This document shows, one piece after another, positions 6,570-10,213 of a DNA stretch of 10,213 bases. The notes below the pieces were generated by a model. That model was not told the origin of the DNA. It was given only the letters and a program-made list of their open reading frames with translations, and did not search any database. Origin of the DNA: Bacteroidota bacterium. GTDB lineage: Bacteria > Bacteroidota > Bacteroidia > Bacteroidales > JAADJA01. How positions within the stretch are numbered: the first letter of the stretch is position 1; each line of letters opens with the position of its first letter. The DNA is taken from NCBI GenBank assembly GCA_024278155.1, contig JAJRTT010000375.1:1-10213 (forward strand). Reading direction: 5' to 3'. A program made the position numbers and the translations under genes.

Positions 6570-8534
6570 TTACCTGCCGAGTTCCCTGAACCCCGTGAAG
6601 ATGATGTTCAAATCGTTCATGATTTTGTAATCACGGGCATACAGCAGGTTTAAACGTTGAACCGTATCGTTGGCAATATCCTTGTTTTTTAAAACATCCG
6701 ATGGGTAAAGTATGCCGGGCTTTATTTTTGGGAGCTTGTGCTTGTCCGATTCTTTGGTGATCTTAAAACCCACCCAGGATTTCTCCGCAAACAAAACCTT
6801 GAAAATATTGGCCAAAAACCTAAAAGGTTTTTTCACGAAAAACAATTCCAACGGGAAAAGCCCAAGAAATAAAAGCGAAGCGGTGAAGTCGAGGAAGCGT
6901 TTACTGCGTTTGTTGTTTGCGTTCGAAATGGAATCGAGCTCGATGATAAAAACATCCCCCGAAGTGGTAATAGACTGGCTTCCAATGATGGAAAGGCTTT
7001 CGGGAGGTGCAATCTTCAACTCAACCTGTGAGGTGTTCAGTTCCGACATTTTATCGATTATCATCTGCGAAGACATATCCTTCGCACAAAAAATCACTTC
7101 ATCTATTTTGTAAATGTTGATGATATCCGCCAGCTGGCGTACATTTCCAATAAAACCTTCCTTGTCGTTTTGTTTTTCGTCCATTGCTATCAGGCCGATG
7201 AAGCCGGGTTGCGCATTGGTCTTTCGGATGAGGTCGGCCACCCTTCCCACTTCCCCAGTATTGCCCACAATTGCAAATCGGCGGTTGGAATCGCTCCCCA
7301 AACGGTAAGCCTTGATTTTGAAAAGGTGCAAGACCACCCGAAAGCCCATCATGGAGATAAATCCCCAAATGGCCCCAAATACGATCAATGCCCTTGAGAA
7401 CCTGTAGTCTTCAGGTAAAAGAGCATAAAAAATAAGGATTATGACGGAGCCGATAAACAAGCCCTGGGAGATTTTCGAAAGTCGTACGGGTTTGTCGTAA
7501 CCTCCGCTTATGTAAACGCTCATCAACCATGTGAGAATATAAAGTGGGATCGCGACCCAGACTATTTCATAAGGATATTCGCCACCGCCCGGAAATACAA
7601 TGTTATGTTCCCAATAATATTTTATCCCCATTATTCCGGCGAAAAGGAGAAGTGCATCGGCAATGGGCTGTGCTGCACGACTGAAAAACCGGCTGATTAT
7701 GGCCAGTACCGCCCTGAAATAAATGGCGATATTGATCAGGAAAGAAAACAATCGTGCATTCTTTTGCGAGAAATGTTTTTTTGCGAAAATGACCATCGCA
7801 TTGTAAAAAACCAACACGTAATTCACACTGCTCTTTTTCGTGCTTTCCCCTTTATAATGGATAATCCGTGTCCCCGGGAAATAATAGTTTTTATATCCGG
7901 CCTTGATAATCCTGTATGAGAGGTCGATGTCTTCGCCGTACATAAAGAAGGTTTCATCCAGGAGGCCCGTTTTGTCGAGGACCGATTTCCGCATAAGCAT
8001 AAAGGCCCCCGAGAGGATTTCGATCTCATGGGTTTTTTCCTTGTCCAAAAAACCGAGGTGGTATTTCCCGAAAACCTTTGATTTGGGAAATATGCGCGAA
8101 AAGCCGAATATTTTATAGAAAGCAACGGCAGGGGTGGGGAGGCCGCGTTTTGATTCTGGCAGGAAATTGCCGTTTCCGTCCACCATCTTCACACCGAGCC
8201 CACCTGCATCGGGGTGGGAATCCATGAATTCACAAACTTTCCGGAGTGTGTCTTCTTCGATTAAGGTGTCGGGGTTCAGGAGCAAAACGTATTCGCCTTT
8301 TGATAAGCGGATTGCCTGGTTATTGGCTTTTGAAAACCCCAGGTTTTCCTTGTTGTCGATGCAGGTAAACCCGGGGAATTTTTCTTTGACCATCTCCACC
8401 GAACCGTCCACCGAATTATTGTCCACCACAAACACTTCAGCCTGCATACCTTTCACGGCTTTCCTCACGGAATACAGGCATTGTTCCAGGAAATACCTGA
8501 CATTATAATTGACAATGACAATGGATAACTTCAT
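6570..8534 (-). CDS. Membrane fusion protein: GT2 glycosyltransferase joined to a core-deleted WcaJ/WbaP-like sugar-transferase half
   Basis: A 654-residue protein in two parts. Residues 1-235 are a GT2 glycosyltransferase of the rhamnosyltransferase-like kind: KLSIVIVNYNV (2-12), VVDNNSVDGS (36-45), nucleotide/metal motif LLNPDT (85-90) and acceptor-side EDIDLSYR (201-208). Hydrophobic segments near 263-285, 290-305, 324-342, 357-374 and 381-400 follow. Residues 418-535 form a Rossmann-like domain (RRFAIVGNTGEVGR) as found before the catalytic domain of polyprenyl-phosphate sugar-1-phosphate transferases. The final 110 residues resemble such a catalytic domain only at its ends: SKRFLDFTASLLFL, then directly KSWVGF, KIKPGIL and LNLLYARDYKIMNDLNIIF. 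The part normally carrying the Arg-rich FxxxKFRSM motif and catalytic Asp-Glu pair is absent. I infer that GT2 activity on a lipid-linked surface glycan is real and the second half structural or regulatory. It stands alone between the E2 gene and a divergent regulator. Confidence 0.85.
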   Translation of the reverse strand: MKLSIVIVNYNVRYFLEQCLYSVRKAVKGMQAEVFVVDNNSVDGSVEMVKEKFPGFTCIDNKENLGFSKANNQAIRLSKGEYVLLLNPDTLIEEDTLRKVCEFMDSHPDAGGLGVKMVDGNGNFLPESKRGLPTPAVAFYKIFGFSRIFPKSKVFGKYHLGFLDKEKTHEIEILSGAFMLMRKSVLDKTGLLDETFFMYGEDIDLSYRIIKAGYKNYYFPGTRIIHYKGESTKKSSVNYVLVFYNAMVIFAKKHFSQKNARLFSFLINIAIYFRAVLAIISRFFSRAAQPIADALLLFAGIMGIKYYWEHNIVFPGGGEYPYEIVWVAIPLYILTWLMSVYISGGYDKPVRLSKISQGLFIGSVIILIFYALLPEDYRFSRALIVFGAIWGFISMMGFRVVLHLFKIKAYRLGSDSNRRFAIVGNTGEVGRVADLIRKTNAQPGFIGLIAMDEKQNDKEGFIGNVRQLADIINIYKIDEVIFCAKDMSSQMIIDKMSELNTSQVELKIAPPESLSIIGSQSITTSGDVFIIELDSISNANNKRSKRFLDFTASLLFLGLFPLELFFVKKPFRFLANIFKVLFAEKSWVGFKITKESDKHKLPKIKPGILYPSDVLKNKDIANDTVQRLNLLYARDYKIMNDLNIIFTGFRELGR

Positions 8535-8539
8535 TTCGG

Positions 8540-8571
8540 CAAAAATACTTCATTAAAACACAGGTCTCAAA
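8540..8571 (-). promoter_or_regulatory. Promoter of the GT2 fusion gene: -33 TTTG, 20-base spacer, -7 TATTTTTG
   Basis: The minus strand carries TTTG at 8571-8568, a 20-base spacer and TATTTTTG at 8547-8540, which fits the Bacteroidota consensus well. The -7 element ends only five bases before the ATG at 8534, so this promoter would give a leaderless or nearly leaderless mRNA. A second exact -7 match (next entry) lies upstream. MKLSIVIVNYN is the natural GT2 start, so moving the start downstream is not attractive. Confidence 0.5.
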
Positions 8572-8575
8572 AATA
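8568..8575 (-). promoter_or_regulatory. Upstream alternative -7 element for the GT2 fusion gene
   Basis: A second TATTTTTG sits 28 bases upstream of the first and overlaps the -33 of the proximal promoter. It would give a normal leader of about 30 bases. No TTG lies 20 bases further upstream, so its -33 half is missing. Which of the two is used cannot be told from sequence. Confidence 0.35.
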
Positions 8576-8745
8576 CTATATTATTTATGGCATATCCCTT
8601 AATTATTTATAATCATTTCAGATAAGAAAATCGCAAGTATATCTTAATCGCTGTAAAAGGCTGGAATGTAGTGGCTAAGTTCGGGATTGCTTGCTTTTGT
8701 GAAATTTTAACGATTGCCGGGATTCAAAACGAACGGTTTTTATGA

Positions 8746-8753
8746 TATTTTTG
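8746..8753 (+). promoter_or_regulatory. -7 promoter element for the Rrf2 regulator gene
   Basis: TATTTTTG followed by C is an exact TAnnTTTG match, 34 bases before the ATG at 8788. No TTG lies about 20 bases upstream; the nearest, at 8714-8716, is 29 bases away. The missing -33 could mean activator dependence or simply a weak promoter. Transcription would start around 8758-8762, at the left edge of the palindrome described next. Confidence 0.5.
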
Positions 8754-8759
8754 CAAATC

Positions 8760-8780
8760 AGTATTTTAATACTTAATACT
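8760..8780 (+). promoter_or_regulatory. Candidate operator: palindrome AGTATT-TT-AATACT with an extra TAATACT half-site
   Basis: AGTATT (8760-8765) and AATACT (8768-8773) are exact inverted repeats around TT, and TAATACT follows at once (8774-8780). The element sits just after the -7 box and seven bases before the ATG of a DNA-binding regulator. That is where an autorepressor would bind to block initiation. Rrf2 proteins commonly regulate their own genes as dimers on dyad sites, so autoregulation is a reasonable inference. The A/T-rich setting makes chance palindromes fairly likely. Confidence 0.42.
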
Positions 8781-8787
8781 CGTAAAT

Positions 8788-9198
8788 ATGGCCCATGTTA
8801 TAAATTTTTCAGAAGCTTCCTTTATCGCCCTTCATGGAATGGTAATAATTGCCGAAACAGAAGATATGGTGAATGTGGTTGAGATCGCAGATAGGTTAAA
8901 AAGCTCGAAACACCATGTTGCAAAGGTTATGCAGCGTTTGGTAAAAGATGGTTATTTGAATTCCCACAGAGGCCCGTCCGGAGGGTTTACCTTAAGGAAA
9001 AAGCCTGATGAAATTACTTTTCTGGAAGTTTATGAATGTATCGAAGGGAAAATAGAAATAGGGGATTGTCCTCTCGACCGCCCAATTTGCCCTTTCCATA
9101 AATGTATTTTCAATAATGTGACAAAAAAGATGACAGAGGAATTTGTAGCCTATATGGAAGGTGAAACCCTTGGAAAGTATGTCTTGCCCATTCGTTAA
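8788..9198 (+). CDS. Rrf2-family transcriptional regulator, probable Fe-S sensor
   Basis: The 136-residue length and layout are typical of the Rrf2 family (IscR, NsrR, RsrR and relatives). Residues 8-70 form the winged helix-turn-helix: FSEASFIALHGMVIIA, then VVEIADRLKSSKHHVAKVMQ as the recognition region, then the wing GYLNSHRGPSGGFTLRK. RGPSGGF is the characteristic family wing motif. Three cysteines, Cys94, Cys101 and Cys106 (GDCPLDRPICPFHKCIF), match the family's cluster-binding triad with spacing C-x6-C-x4-C; IscR and NsrR use slightly different spacings. An Fe-S cluster responding to nitric oxide, oxygen or redox state is therefore likely, but the signal is not provable from sequence. 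Cys84 is an extra cysteine. The gene has its own -7 element and a palindrome at its start, and lies just before a DUF438/hemerythrin-like gene that it may control. Confidence 0.9.
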   Translation: MAHVINFSEASFIALHGMVIIAETEDMVNVVEIADRLKSSKHHVAKVMQRLVKDGYLNSHRGPSGGFTLRKKPDEITFLEVYECIEGKIEIGDCPLDRPICPFHKCIFNNVTKKMTEEFVAYMEGETLGKYVLPIR

Positions 9199-9268
9199 AG
9201 AAACAAAGCTTAAAATCAGAAAAACTTCTTTTATCCCCCTTTAATTTTACAAAGAAGGGTTTCCTTTC

Positions 9269-9299
9269 TTGCGTATGGTTTTCATTCCTTTTACCTTTG
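9269..9299 (+). promoter_or_regulatory. Near-consensus promoter for the DUF438 gene (-33 TTG, 20-base spacer, -7 TACCTTTG)
   Basis: TTG at 9269-9271, a 20-base spacer and TACCTTTG at 9292-9299 form the best Bacteroidota-type promoter in the window. The ATG at 9324 follows 24 bases after the -7 element. The DUF438 gene can therefore be expressed independently of the rrf2 transcript. No copy of the AGTATT/AATACT palindrome is evident around this start. Confidence 0.65.
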
Positions 9300-9323
9300 A
9301 TTTTTTATTCTAAATATTACGAT

Positions 9324-10213
9324 ATGTCCGAGCTTATTGATAACAGAAAACTGAAGATCGAACAACTTACGGCCTATGCCCTTGGCGTTCTGGATGGTGG
9401 GAATGGTGCAGAATTGTACCGGCAATATAAAGCCGTGCTCAAAACCGTTGAACCCCGCGATGTGATTACCGTGGTGGACGAATTGGTGAAGACCAACGAG
9501 GAGATGGACGAAATAAAAAGGGCCGTTAACAAAGTCCTGAACATTTTTTATGAAGCCTTAAAATCCAAAGGGAAATTTGAGCCCAGGGAGAATGGCTTCC
9601 TTTATTTCTTGATGAAGGAAAACCGGGAAATGGAAAAGCGGATGGACAGGCTTCGGGCCAGGGTGAAAGCGATTTTCAAGGAAAAAGACCCAAAAAACAA
9701 ATTGCTGAAATTAAAGGATGAAATCAAGGGTGATTTATTGGATTTACAGGAATATGAAAAGCATTACGCCAAAAAAGAGAATATCTTCTTTCCTTATTTC
9801 GAAAAATATTTTGAGGATTTCCGTTGCCTGAAGGTGATGTGGTCAATGCACGATGATGCACGCCGGATCATTAAAAGCCTTTTGGGAAACCTCGAACAGG
9901 ACGAACCTTTCATCAGCCAGTTCAACATGGAAATCGGGAAATTGTATTTCTCCATCCTGCCGGTAATTTTCAGGGAGGAATATATTTTGTACCCCATGGC
10001 CAACCGCACATTGTTGCCCGTACATTTTGATGAAGTGCTTGTGCAATCCGAAGAAATCGGTTTCTCATATATTGAATTGCCCGATGGATTTTCATTTGGG
10101 AAAGCTGTGGAGAAAAAACAAGAAGAAGCTTTGGGATCGGGCCTTGTGGATTTAGGAACAGGAAAACTGAAAGTGGAAGATATTTCTTTGCTCTTTAACC
10201 ATCTGCCGGTTGA
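9324..10213 (+). CDS. DUF438 / hemerythrin-like domain protein (partial, runs off right edge)
   Basis: The frame opens at ATG 9324 and is still open at the window end, giving 296 residues and two bases of the next codon. Residues 1-80 resemble DUF438 (MSELIDNRKLKIEQL, then VEPRDVITVVDEL). Residues about 90-235 resemble the hemerythrin-like domain that follows: KHYAKKENIFFPYFEK with His147 and Glu152, VMWSMHDDARR with His176, and FREEYILYPMANRTLLP with Glu218/Glu219. Residues 278-296 (TGKLKVEDISLLFNHLPV) match the lead-in to the PAS-like domain usually found third; the rest lies outside. Such proteins are thought to bind iron or heme and to act in redox or nitric-oxide responses; the exact role is unsettled. 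Compared with the family as I recall it, the CDVHAAVF-type and GHPVH-type motifs are missing here (see findings). It has its own promoter and follows an Rrf2 regulator by 125 bases, in the same direction. Confidence 0.8.
   Translation, partial: MSELIDNRKLKIEQLTAYALGVLDGGNGAELYRQYKAVLKTVEPRDVITVVDELVKTNEEMDEIKRAVNKVLNIFYEALKSKGKFEPRENGFLYFLMKENREMEKRMDRLRARVKAIFKEKDPKNKLLKLKDEIKGDLLDLQEYEKHYAKKENIFFPYFEKYFEDFRCLKVMWSMHDDARRIIKSLLGNLEQDEPFISQFNMEIGKLYFSILPVIFREEYILYPMANRTLLPVHFDEVLVQSEEIGFSYIELPDGFSFGKAVEKKQEEALGSGLVDLGTGKLKVEDISLLFNHLPV

Larger units (their letters stand above)
8540..8577. repeat. 10-base direct repeat CAAAAATACT, two copies 28 bases apart
   Basis: CAAAAATACT occurs at 8540-8549 and again, identically, at 8568-8577. 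Each copy contains a complete minus-strand -7 hexamer context. The repeat may be a duplicated promoter core or a pair of regulator half-sites. Confidence 0.6.

Noticed and set aside
8602..8613. A/T-only palindrome ATTAT-TT-ATAAT in the divergent region
   Set aside because: In such A/T-rich sequence a 5+5 palindrome made only of A and T is expected by chance.
9225..9257. Inverted repeat CTTCTTT...AAAGAAG after rrf2 as a terminator
   Set aside because: Seven mostly A-T pairs with a 19-base loop and no clean T-run; too weak to call.
9794..10046. Two short minus-strand open frames near the right edge
   Set aside because: They lie opposite the DUF438/hemerythrin-like coding sequence, whose family motifs are clear in the plus-strand frame.

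Overview
The window reads as an ordinary chromosomal stretch of a Bacteroidota bacterium. Evidence: a secreted subtilase with a type IX secretion (T9SS) C-terminal sorting domain; a second secreted protein with a motif common in Bacteroidota; near absence of Shine-Dalgarno sites before A/T-rich starts; and several promoter elements of the Bacteroidota type (-7 TAnnTTTG, sometimes with a -33 TTG about 20 bases upstream). Class or genus cannot be fixed from this sequence.

Layout, left to right. On the minus strand lie the start of a secreted protein cut by the window edge (1-203), the tyrosine recombinase xerD (290-1213) and the tRNA methyltransferase trmD (1231-1926). trmD and xerD are 17 bases apart and probably co-transcribed. 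After a 299-base divergent gap, a T9SS-exported S8 protease runs on the plus strand (2226-3905) and ends in a strong intrinsic terminator. It converges on a minus-strand DEDDh exonuclease with an ExoX-like tail (3965-4789). Next on the minus strand come an E2 acyltransferase of a 2-oxo acid dehydrogenase complex (5075-6376), with a long-loop terminator behind it, and a large membrane protein (6570-8534). That protein joins a GT2 glycosyltransferase to a phosphoglycosyltransferase-like half that seems to lack its catalytic core.

A 253-base divergent region then leads to a plus-strand Rrf2-family regulator with a likely Fe-S cysteine triad (8788-9198). Behind it, under its own near-consensus promoter, is a DUF438/hemerythrin-like protein that runs off the right edge (9324 onward). 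Rrf2 regulators beside hemerythrin-type proteins are a recurring nitric-oxide/redox-stress arrangement, so these two are the most coherent functional unit here.

I see no mobile element, CRISPR array, tRNA or rRNA and no clearly new multigene system. The observations most worth following are the core-deleted sugar-transferase half of the fusion protein, the palindrome at the rrf2 transcription start, and the loss of conserved ligand residues in the DUF438 protein.
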